Assembly (NCBI GenBank): GCA_934792465.1
Contig: CAKVOK010000009.1
Coordinates: forward strand, 13,244-77,243
DNA length: 64,000 bases
Reading direction: 5' to 3'
Source of the DNA: an uncultured Clostridia bacterium
Lineage (GTDB): Bacteria > Bacillota > Clostridia > RUG12999
Part shown: positions 9,151 through 16,814 of the stretch, one piece after another
Numbering within the stretch: the first letter of the stretch is position 1
How the letters are laid out: each line of letters starts with the position of its first letter
Translations under genes and position numbers: made by a program
Notes under the pieces: generated by a model
What the model was told of the DNA's origin: nothing
Databases searched by the model: none
The model's input: only the letters and a program-made list of their open reading frames with translations

Positions 9151-11955
9151 ATGAAAAAATTATTGACGATATTCATGACAATATTTTTTATGAATATGGG
9201 AATATCCTGCGTTTCCGCAGAAACAGAACCCGTGAAAATACCGGGAGGAAACAGCTTGGAACGCATAACCGCACTCGGTATGCTGACGGGGCAAATCAGC
9301 GAAAAAAACGTAACTCGCGGGGAATTTGCGCATATGGTGTCGAATATGCTGAAACTTTCGGCAGTGAAGTATGAAAGCGAAACGGGTATGTTTAAGGATA
9401 TAGCCAAGGAAGATGAGATTTACGGTGCTGCGGTGCTGCTTGCCTCCGGCGGTGTTATAGACACGGGATATTTTGAACCCGACCGCCCGGTTACATACAG
9501 CGAAGCTGCGAAAATGGTTGCGGCAGGTCTGGGATATACCCCGGAAGCAAATGCGAAAGGCGGCTATCCGAGCGGATATATAGTTACGGTGCAGAGCAGG
9601 AATATAATCAAAAAAGCTCATGTGAAGAGGGCGGACGCATTTCTTGCGGCGGAGGAAGCTGCGGATATTATAAGTGACGCCATGACGGCACCCTTGATGG
9701 TCAGCAAAAATTACGGTACGAATCCGGAGTATACGGCGGACAAAGACCGCACAGCACTCAGCGAATACCACGGAATAAGCTATACGGACGCCGTTATCGA
9801 AACGATAGGCGATACGGCGATTGCGGACAGCAGGGGAGTACGTGAAGAAAGAATTAAGGCGGACGGCATTTTGTACGATGTTGACGGCGGTGTTCCGAAC
9901 GGATTTTTAGGCTGCCGTGCGAGGATATATTATAAGACGGACGGCGATGATGTTAAGGAAGCCGTATATGCCGAGATAAAGGACGGACAGAATTTCATGC
10001 TTGAAATTACGGAGGATATGATTGATTCCGCAAGCGGATCTTCCCTCCTGTACGAGGGCGAAAACGGACGCAGAAAAAGCATTGGTTTGAACGGCTTGAA
10101 GCTTGTGCTGAACGGCAGACCGACAGACCTTGCCGAAGCGGATATTGCGGACGCCGACGCAGTGCGCTTTATAGACAACAACGGCGATTTGAATTACGAT
10201 GTTGCGCTGATAGACAGAAAAGATACGTATTTTGTGAAGATGTTCAACAGCGATGAACGCAGAATTTACGATAAATACGCCAACAATTCGGTTTGCATTG
10301 ACAACGCTGCGGACGATACGACCGTATATATTACGGACAGAACCGGAAATCCCACAGATTATTATGCGATAAAGGAAAATACGGTTGTGAGGGTTGCGGC
10401 GTCGGCAGATAACAAGCGATTTGAAGCTGTTGTTTCCGATGTTGTCAAAACCGGGGTTTTGAACGGCGTAAATGATGATGACGAAATCACGGCGGACGGC
10501 ATTTCGTACAAGGTGTCGAAACACGCAGCGGTGAGAGCGAAGCTCGGCGAATTGTCGGTCGGCAAAAAATACGATTTTTATCTTGACGATTTGAACAGGG
10601 TCGCAGGATTTAAAATCAGCTCCGACGAGATTTACGGCTATGTGCTTCGGGGCGCTGTGAAAAACGGGATTGCGGACGTATGCGAGCTGAAGGTGCTTAC
10701 GGCAAAGAATAAGTTTGAGGTGTATAAAACGGCGGAGAGCGTAAGGTTCGACGGCACTGTACTAAAGAGCGGCGAGAAGATTGTTTCGGCTTTCGGCACG
10801 GATTCAAACGGCAGATTTTTGCGCCAACCGGTGAGGTACAAGCTGAATGAGAACAACGAGATTACGTATATAGATACGGAAAAAAGAGGCGCTTCGGAGG
10901 ATGTGAACGCCGAGGACGGCTTCGGCTGCGATACACTGACAAGATACGCCGAATTCCAGGGCGGCAAATTCATCAAAGACCCGCTTGTGTTCGGCAGTAT
11001 AAAGTTCGGTGCGGAAGATTATACACAGCACCAAATTAAGGTTACGAAGAAAACACCGGTGTTCTGCGTTCCACCGTTGACGGCGGACGATGAAACGGCG
11101 GCAGACGAGATTAATTATTATGCCACGAACGCTATGTATTTTGACAATTTCAAGGATTATAACAAAAATGCGGCAACGGGAACGGGCATAGAAGCGTATG
11201 ATCTGACACGTGAACGGCTCGCCGGTATGCTTGTGTATTATACGAACGATGTTTCCGCCGAACCGATAAAGGACACCACGCCGATAACGGTATTTGAGAA
11301 AATCACGTATGCCGCAGACAAGGACGGCGAGCCGCAGAGATATTTGAACGGCTGGCAGATAGGAAACTATATTCAGGTTCCTATACAGGACGGGTTTGAA
11401 TTTACGAAAAGATATAAGACGGAAACGGGCGAAGTGGAATCTACCGTGAAGCTCGGCGATATAATACGCTGCGGGATTGATTCGGAGGGGAAAATCAACG
11501 ATTACGAAAAGGTTTTCTCACTGCGTGACGAGGACGACCCGAAATATGTTTTGAGATACAATGAGGTGGATTCAAAGGAAGCTCCGCAGAAAAATCCGTC
11601 TTTGATAGCGGTTTCCACGGATTCGTATTCGGCAAACGGGCATATGAATCCCGTTGTCTGGAATACAAGCGAAGAATTTACGGCGAGATACAGAGTTGTA
11701 TTCGGTACGCTTGCGGAGAGAAACGGAAGTCATATAGTGGTCGAAGTCCCGAAAGAGGACGGCACGTCGAGTATTCTCGTGAGCGATGTGCAGAAGTATA
11801 ATGCCATAAAAATTGATGAGGAAAAAGAAAGAATTTATATGCCGGACTTGGCGGAATTTATGCCGAAAAGCGCAGTCGGCGACGGGGCGAGCCGAGTGAT
11901 AATTTATATGGAAAAAGGCACGCCGAAAACCGTTGTTCTGGTAAAAAGAAAATAG
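9151..11955 (+). CDS. Large N-terminal-SLH surface protein, unknown function (paralogue 2)
   Basis: This tandem paralogue of the preceding gene is 934 residues long. It has a signal peptide (about 1-23), SLH-like repeats (about 35-180; FKDIAKEDEIYGAA, VTYSEAAKMV) and the same long beta-rich body. Shared blocks are SEYHGISYT near 204, ARIYYK near 257, NNGDLNYD at 343-350 in the place of the Asp-rich loop, DYEKVFSLRDEDDP and NPSLIAVSTDSY near the C-terminus. GGAGGG at 9137-9142 is best spaced for the ATG at 9151, although a GTG at 9148 is also in frame. The two copies have drifted apart over most of their length, so the duplication is old. The function is unknown. Confidence 0.8.
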   Translation: MKKLLTIFMTIFFMNMGISCVSAETEPVKIPGGNSLERITALGMLTGQISEKNVTRGEFAHMVSNMLKLSAVKYESETGMFKDIAKEDEIYGAAVLLASGGVIDTGYFEPDRPVTYSEAAKMVAAGLGYTPEANAKGGYPSGYIVTVQSRNIIKKAHVKRADAFLAAEEAADIISDAMTAPLMVSKNYGTNPEYTADKDRTALSEYHGISYTDAVIETIGDTAIADSRGVREERIKADGILYDVDGGVPNGFLGCRARIYYKTDGDDVKEAVYAEIKDGQNFMLEITEDMIDSASGSSLLYEGENGRRKSIGLNGLKLVLNGRPTDLAEADIADADAVRFIDNNGDLNYDVALIDRKDTYFVKMFNSDERRIYDKYANNSVCIDNAADDTTVYITDRTGNPTDYYAIKENTVVRVAASADNKRFEAVVSDVVKTGVLNGVNDDDEITADGISYKVSKHAAVRAKLGELSVGKKYDFYLDDLNRVAGFKISSDEIYGYVLRGAVKNGIADVCELKVLTAKNKFEVYKTAESVRFDGTVLKSGEKIVSAFGTDSNGRFLRQPVRYKLNENNEITYIDTEKRGASEDVNAEDGFGCDTLTRYAEFQGGKFIKDPLVFGSIKFGAEDYTQHQIKVTKKTPVFCVPPLTADDETAADEINYYATNAMYFDNFKDYNKNAATGTGIEAYDLTRERLAGMLVYYTNDVSAEPIKDTTPITVFEKITYAADKDGEPQRYLNGWQIGNYIQVPIQDGFEFTKRYKTETGEVESTVKLGDIIRCGIDSEGKINDYEKVFSLRDEDDPKYVLRYNEVDSKEAPQKNPSLIAVSTDSYSANGHMNPVVWNTSEEFTARYRVVFGTLAERNGSHIVVEVPKEDGTSSILVSDVQKYNAIKIDEEKERIYMPDLAEFMPKSAVGDGASRVIIYMEKGTPKTVVLVKRK

Positions 11956-12013
11956 ATAATAAAATAGATAATAAAATGGATAAGAAAACCCACCAAATTA
12001 TAAGTTAGACTGA

Positions 12014-12042
12014 TTTTCAATATATTGCAAATGTGATAAAAT
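12014..12042 (+). promoter_or_regulatory. Candidate sigma-A promoter for the esterase gene
   Basis: TTTTCA (12014-12019), a 17-nt spacer and TAAAAT (12037-12042) lie in the 180-bp AT-rich gap before the esterase gene. The -10 is good and the -35 is weak. The rest of the gap shows only an AT-rich repeat (AGATAATAAAAT) and no coding potential. Confidence 0.4.
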
Positions 12043-12144
12043 AGAAACGGGTAAATGTAAAATTAAAAAAATTGCAATTTTCAAAACTCCACATATTTAA
12101 TTTTACAATTACCTGATAAATAACAATTTAAGGAGTTGGGGAAA

Positions 12145-14367
12145 ATGAAAAAATTATTCAGCCTGACCGCTGTTCTTATGACGGTGTGCATATTGATGTG
12201 CGGAATGGGCGCAAGTGCCGTTAAAAACGGTATATCGGTTATGTGTGTGGGCGCATCAAACACATATGGAAACAAGGTTCCCGGCGGCTACAGATCAAGA
12301 CTTTACAAAAGACTGACGGCAGCAAATATCCCTGTAACATTCGTAGGTCCGAATACGGGAAACCCGTCCGGCGACCTCCCGGCAGACAGCGTGGGACACG
12401 CAGGCTACGGCGGCAGCTATATCGGCGTAATAGCCGAACAGATAGACGGCTGGATGCAGGCATACAGACCGCAGGTAGTGTGCCTTATGATGGGTACAAA
12501 CGATATGCTCCAGAACAACAAAAACAGACCGGATGATACACGCGAAGGCGCACCGGAAAGATACAGCGCACTTATAGACAGAATGATGGCTATATGCCCG
12601 GACAGCGAGTATTATGTGGCAAACATAACAAGCCTCGGAACAGGCTGGAACCAATACGTTCTCGAATACAATGCGGCTGTTGAGGCGATGCTTGAAACAA
12701 AACCGTCAAACGTGCATTTTGTTGACGTATATTCCGCTTGCCCGGACAGAAGCACGGATATTCAGAGCGACGGAATACATATAACGGCAGAGGGTTATGA
12801 AAAAGTTGCGCAGGCATTTTACGATGTTATGCAGCCGAAGCTCAGCACAATGGAACCGTCCGGCACGTCGGGACTTATAAAGACCTCGCACAACGGAAAC
12901 TATATGCTTGAAATGGCAACGTCGGGGACAAACAGCTGGCGGAACGCAGCTTCAAGCGATATAAAGGTTGAGGACGATTCGGACTATGAATTTTCGTTCT
13001 GGGTAAAAGGCGAGGCAGGCACAACGATTATGCCGAGAATTTCCGATGTAAACGTTTCGTGGACTACCGTTGTGGATAAATCTATTGCTCCCGGGCCGAA
13101 CTGGGTGCAGTATAAGCTGACATTTAATACCAATAAAACAACAACAAAATCCGATGGAAACGAATATACCGTTAAAAAGGTTAAGGTTACTTTCAATGAT
13201 AACTCCGCAAAAGCCGGAAAAGTATATATAGACGATGTGGAGCTTAAAAAGGTCGGCAGCGATGTTAATATCGTAAGCAATCCGGGATTTGAAACCGGAA
13301 AAGAGGGCTGGACTTTGCAGTCGCTCAGCAACGGAACAAAGCTTTTCAGTGTTGTTTCATCAAAGACATATGTAGTTCCTCCGAAATCGTATACAATATC
13401 CGACAAGGAGATTTCAAAAACAATAAATATAGATTTTGAAGATTATACGGGAACAAAGCCCAATCAGGTTTATGTGGATTACTATGACCCGAAAGCATAT
13501 TACACAAATCCGTATGAGGTAACAACAACTTTCATGCAGAATAACAATATTTATCTCGAAGATAAAGAGGATGGCACTCAAAACGGTTGTCTTATGTTCA
13601 ATGCGTCATCAACGTATAAGACACCGTCGCTTAAACTGAATAAAAGCGGATATAATGACATAACATGGTTTAACGAAATGCAGTTTAAGTTTAAGCTTTT
13701 AAGAAGAACAGACGGCAGTGTTGACTACAGCAAAAAGAAAACGAGCGATTATAAATTTACAATTTGGCTGCAAGAAGCAAAAAGCAAAACAACTACTCCG
13801 AAGCTTACGCTTGAGGCTTCGCAGTTCGACGGCGATTATGAAACGGTTACGATAAGCAGAAGCGATTTGAAAGGCGGTACGCTTGATGTTGACGGAGCAC
13901 TTGCAACCGACAGCAACAATGAAATCAGAGTATGTATGCAGCCTAAGGGTGGTATAACAACATTTGTTGACGATATAAAATTCATATGGTATGCAGGTGG
14001 CGACGTCCAGGAAATCACGTCCGTAAACTTTAAGAAAGACGGCGAAAGCCTGAATGTTAAAGGAATCAGAGCCGGAGAAATAACCGTTGAGGCAGACGCT
14101 AAGAATACGGGAGCCTCCGAGGTTGCGGACGCAGCACTTGCGGCGGCAGTGGTTGAAAAATCGACAAATAAAATCGTTGATATAGGTATAGCGAAATACA
14201 GCGTTCCGGCACAGGGAGAAGCAAAAGGAATTGCGTGTACGGTGACTGTTCCGCAGGATTATGCGAACTATGAAATACGTGTTATGCATATGGAGAACCT
14301 TGCGAAATTCAGACCGGCTGTACCTGTTATGACCTTCGATACAAACGGGGCTTCGGGACAAGAATAA
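12145..14367 (+). CDS. Secreted SGNH-fold carbohydrate esterase (CE3-like) with CBM modules
   Basis: This is probably an acetyl esterase that removes acetyl groups from xylan or mannan so that glycanases can reach the chain. From the ATG at 12145 (740 aa) it has a signal peptide (1-25) and an SGNH hydrolase domain (about 27-225). Block I is VGASNTYG with Ser38, block III MMGTND with Asn119, and block V SDGIH with Asp209 and His212, the CE3-like arrangement. A CenC/CBM4_9-like module (about 240-375; SNPGFETGKEGW marks the start of the next), another jelly roll (about 420-625) and the recurring C-terminal Ig-like module follow. AGGAG at 12131-12135 selects the ATG at 12145 rather than the in-frame TTG at 12136. 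It likely works with the flanking GH5 enzymes. Confidence 0.88.
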   Translation: MKKLFSLTAVLMTVCILMCGMGASAVKNGISVMCVGASNTYGNKVPGGYRSRLYKRLTAANIPVTFVGPNTGNPSGDLPADSVGHAGYGGSYIGVIAEQIDGWMQAYRPQVVCLMMGTNDMLQNNKNRPDDTREGAPERYSALIDRMMAICPDSEYYVANITSLGTGWNQYVLEYNAAVEAMLETKPSNVHFVDVYSACPDRSTDIQSDGIHITAEGYEKVAQAFYDVMQPKLSTMEPSGTSGLIKTSHNGNYMLEMATSGTNSWRNAASSDIKVEDDSDYEFSFWVKGEAGTTIMPRISDVNVSWTTVVDKSIAPGPNWVQYKLTFNTNKTTTKSDGNEYTVKKVKVTFNDNSAKAGKVYIDDVELKKVGSDVNIVSNPGFETGKEGWTLQSLSNGTKLFSVVSSKTYVVPPKSYTISDKEISKTINIDFEDYTGTKPNQVYVDYYDPKAYYTNPYEVTTTFMQNNNIYLEDKEDGTQNGCLMFNASSTYKTPSLKLNKSGYNDITWFNEMQFKFKLLRRTDGSVDYSKKKTSDYKFTIWLQEAKSKTTTPKLTLEASQFDGDYETVTISRSDLKGGTLDVDGALATDSNNEIRVCMQPKGGITTFVDDIKFIWYAGGDVQEITSVNFKKDGESLNVKGIRAGEITVEADAKNTGASEVADAALAAAVVEKSTNKIVDIGIAKYSVPAQGEAKGIACTVTVPQDYANYEIRVMHMENLAKFRPAVPVMTFDTNGASGQE

Positions 14368-14374
14368 AATTGTA

Positions 14375-14405
14375 TATGGGGTGTGGCAAGACACCCCATA
14401 TTTTT
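14375..14405 (+). terminator. Intercistronic rho-independent terminator
   Basis: A perfect 10-bp stem TATGGGGTGT (14375-14384) / ACACCCCATA (14391-14400) with a 6-nt loop is followed by TTTTT. It lies between the esterase and the second GH5 gene, whose ribosome binding site begins at 14408, leaving no room for a new promoter downstream. Partial readthrough is therefore likely. Confidence 0.88.
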
Positions 14406-14419
14406 ACAAGGAGATAAGT

Positions 14420-16687
14420 ATGAAAAAGATAAGCCTTATACTTATAATTGCCTGCATTTTGTCTTTGAATACGGCGGCATCGGAAATAAATACGAATAAT
14501 TCTCATCAGCTGAAAGTATACGGGAACAAGCTTGTTTGGGCGGACGACGAATCGGTCGGAGTAACTCTTTCGGGAGTTAGCGTATGCGGAGCGGAATGGC
14601 TCGCCAATCCCGAAAACGATAAGGTGCGCAGAAGCGTAAACACAGCGATAAACGAATGGCACTGCAATGTGATACGTCTGCCTGTTTCCGGGAACGGCTG
14701 GTGGGGCGAATACGAATATATAACCGACGACGGTAAAAAATATCGGGAATATATTAAGAATACAATTGCCGACATTTCGGCTGCCGGGAAATATGTGATA
14801 TTGGATTATCATAAGTATCAGTATGCCGATGAGCGAACGCTGAATTTCTGGGAAGAAGCGAGCGTGGAATACAAGAACAACCCCTCTGTGCTGTTCGGAA
14901 TACTGAACGAGCCGTACGGCATAGGCTGGGACGAATGGCGAAACGGAAACGGAGCGGAAAACATGGGGCTGCAAAGGGTTGTCGAAGCAATCAGAGATAA
15001 CGGTGCAAAGAATATTATTGTTGCCGGAGGCATAGACTATGCAAATTCCCTGGACGGAATAACGCAAGAGGGCGGATATGCGCTTGCGGATTGCGGAAGC
15101 GGCGGCGATACGGAGCTTTCCGGATACGGTATAATGTACGATTGCCATGTGTATCCGTGGCACAAAAATACGGAAAACTGGAAAGAACGCTTCGGAGCGG
15201 CAAGACTCGAATATCCTTTGCTCATGGGCGAATTCGGCTGGGACAACGCCATAAATTTGAGCGTGGCAAAGACGGAATACAAGCCGGGCGACAGGAATTA
15301 TCACGATAAGTGGTTTGACGAGCTTGAAGCATGGCTGAACGATGATATTACATACGGCTCAAAAATGAATTTTACCGCATGGGCATTTCATTATTCGGCA
15401 GGCCCGAAAATGCTTGAAAAAACGGATTTGAACGGAAATGTGTTCGGCAGTGCGGATTACGCATATACGCCGACGGAATACTGCGGAAAATACGTGAAGA
15501 AGATGCTTGAAAGGCGCTGCGGTGAAAACATTGCGCTGCGTGCGTCCGGGAATATTGCGGACGGCGATGTCGGGACGTATATATCCGTGAAATCGGGAGA
15601 TGAAATAACGCTGAATCTCGGCGGTGAATTTGCCGCCGAAAGATGGGGAATCGTTCAGAGCGGAGTTTCGGGTGTTTCGGTTTATACGAGTACGGACGGA
15701 GAAACCTTTGAGCTTGCGGACAGCGTGCGGCTGTATTCCGAAAATACGGAGAGATATATAAAGAAAAAATCGGCAAAATATGTTCGGCTGAAAATAAACA
15801 GCGCTTCCGAATCGGCGAAAATCTCGGAATTTATGATATACGGCGAAAATCTTGAAAGGCAGGTACAGCAGTTGCCGGAATCCCTTGTCCCGTATGTCGA
15901 GGGTTCGGATTCTTATGCGGATTTTACGGCAGGGAAAAGGCTGGAGCAGTGGTATGCTTCAAACGGGGCGAAAACGCTTTATACCGAGGGAACGGCTTCG
16001 GACGGCGTGAGCCGCAGTATGTGCGTTTCGGCAAATGCACTGTATCAGTACGGAATTACGGGTACTTTCGGGAATATGGCAGGCATAGACGCAATAAGCT
16101 ATAAATATAAGAGTGAGTGTGATTTTACGATTTGGTTTGTGCTCGATTACCGTGTCAGCGGAATCAAAAAGACAACAAAAAAGGTGACAATCCCCTCGAC
16201 GGACGGCGAATGGACGAGCCTAAAACTGCCGATTGAAGTGTTTATGAGGTCCGAGGACGATACATGGGTAAAAAACGATATGAAAACGGTGTACAACGAA
16301 AAGAAAAAGAAGTACGAACCGTGCATAATTATGTATCTGCAAAAACCCGAGAGCGGAAATATAAATATTGAGAAGATAACGAATATTAAATATGAAAAAG
16401 TCGGTGTAGAATTTGTATCTGCGGATTTTACGGACGAAGAATTTCGTTTCAGGCTGCGCAATAACGGAACACTCTATGCGGACAATGTCTGCGTATATGC
16501 GGCGGCATACGACAAAAACGGCAGACTTGCGGATATAAAACAGGAGGTTCTGAGCATTGCTCCGAAATCCAATTCGGATATAAAGACCGTGAAGATAAAG
16601 AAAAACGACGGATATATTAAAATTTATATGTGGGGACTGCCGCACGGCATGACCCCGATTACAAAAACATCGGTATATGACGTCTGA
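14420..16687 (+). CDS. Secreted GH5 glycanase with discoidin-like and CBM-like modules
   Basis: This is a second GH5 endo-glycanase, 755 residues from the ATG at 14420 (AAGGAG at 14408-14413). A signal peptide (about 1-20) precedes the barrel, with acid/base Glu164 in LNEPYG and nucleophile Glu271 in MGEFGW. An F5/8-type (discoidin-like) beta-sandwich follows at about 375-480 (YTSTDGETFE, AKYVRLKI), then a jelly-roll module (about 500-650) and a C-terminal Ig-like module. The catalytic core resembles that of the gene at 1992 (NIIVAGG.DYA, YPWK/YPWH), so the two are paralogues with different accessory domains. The substrate is unproven: beta-glucan or beta-mannan are the likely options, and the GH94 gene next door fits a cellobiose-type product. 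Confidence 0.9.
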   Translation: MKKISLILIIACILSLNTAASEINTNNSHQLKVYGNKLVWADDESVGVTLSGVSVCGAEWLANPENDKVRRSVNTAINEWHCNVIRLPVSGNGWWGEYEYITDDGKKYREYIKNTIADISAAGKYVILDYHKYQYADERTLNFWEEASVEYKNNPSVLFGILNEPYGIGWDEWRNGNGAENMGLQRVVEAIRDNGAKNIIVAGGIDYANSLDGITQEGGYALADCGSGGDTELSGYGIMYDCHVYPWHKNTENWKERFGAARLEYPLLMGEFGWDNAINLSVAKTEYKPGDRNYHDKWFDELEAWLNDDITYGSKMNFTAWAFHYSAGPKMLEKTDLNGNVFGSADYAYTPTEYCGKYVKKMLERRCGENIALRASGNIADGDVGTYISVKSGDEITLNLGGEFAAERWGIVQSGVSGVSVYTSTDGETFELADSVRLYSENTERYIKKKSAKYVRLKINSASESAKISEFMIYGENLERQVQQLPESLVPYVEGSDSYADFTAGKRLEQWYASNGAKTLYTEGTASDGVSRSMCVSANALYQYGITGTFGNMAGIDAISYKYKSECDFTIWFVLDYRVSGIKKTTKKVTIPSTDGEWTSLKLPIEVFMRSEDDTWVKNDMKTVYNEKKKKYEPCIIMYLQKPESGNINIEKITNIKYEKVGVEFVSADFTDEEFRFRLRNNGTLYADNVCVYAAAYDKNGRLADIKQEVLSIAPKSNSDIKTVKIKKNDGYIKIYMWGLPHGMTPITKTSVYDV

Positions 16688-16704
16688 GACGTTGTATATA
16701 TAAT
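16677..16704 (+). promoter_or_regulatory. Candidate promoter with a small inverted-repeat operator, upstream of GH94
   Basis: ATGACG (16677-16682), a 16-nt spacer and TATAAT (16699-16704) overlap the end of the GH5 gene. Between the two boxes lies a perfect inverted repeat ACGTC-TGA-GACGT (16680-16692), well placed for a repressor. The -10 is consensus and the -35 is fair. The assignment is tentative. Confidence 0.4.
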
Positions 16705-16711
16705 TCTCCAG

Positions 16712-16763
16712 GCGGATAAAATCCGCTGCTTAAACAGGGCATATCAATAGCCGGTATGCCCTG
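16712..16763 (+). other. Two leader hairpins before GH94
   Basis: GCGGAT-AAA-ATCCGC (16712-16726) is followed by CAGGGCATA (16735-16743) paired with TATGCCCTG (16755-16763). Neither has a T-tract, so they look like mRNA leader structures or processing sites rather than a terminator. They sit between the candidate promoter and the GH94 ribosome binding site. Confidence 0.5.
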
Positions 16764-16814
16764 CATTACTAATGAATCAAAAAAAGCTTTTATCAAATTT
16801 TCAGGAGGGAAAAT

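Noticed and set aside
9907..10524. Minus-strand ORF opposite the second large SLH gene
   Set aside because: Shadow of a real gene: composition is atypical and there is no recognisable motif or start signal.
12300..12536. Alternative-frame ORFs inside the esterase
   Set aside because: The SGNH catalytic blocks fix the correct frame; the other ORFs are Arg-rich shadows.
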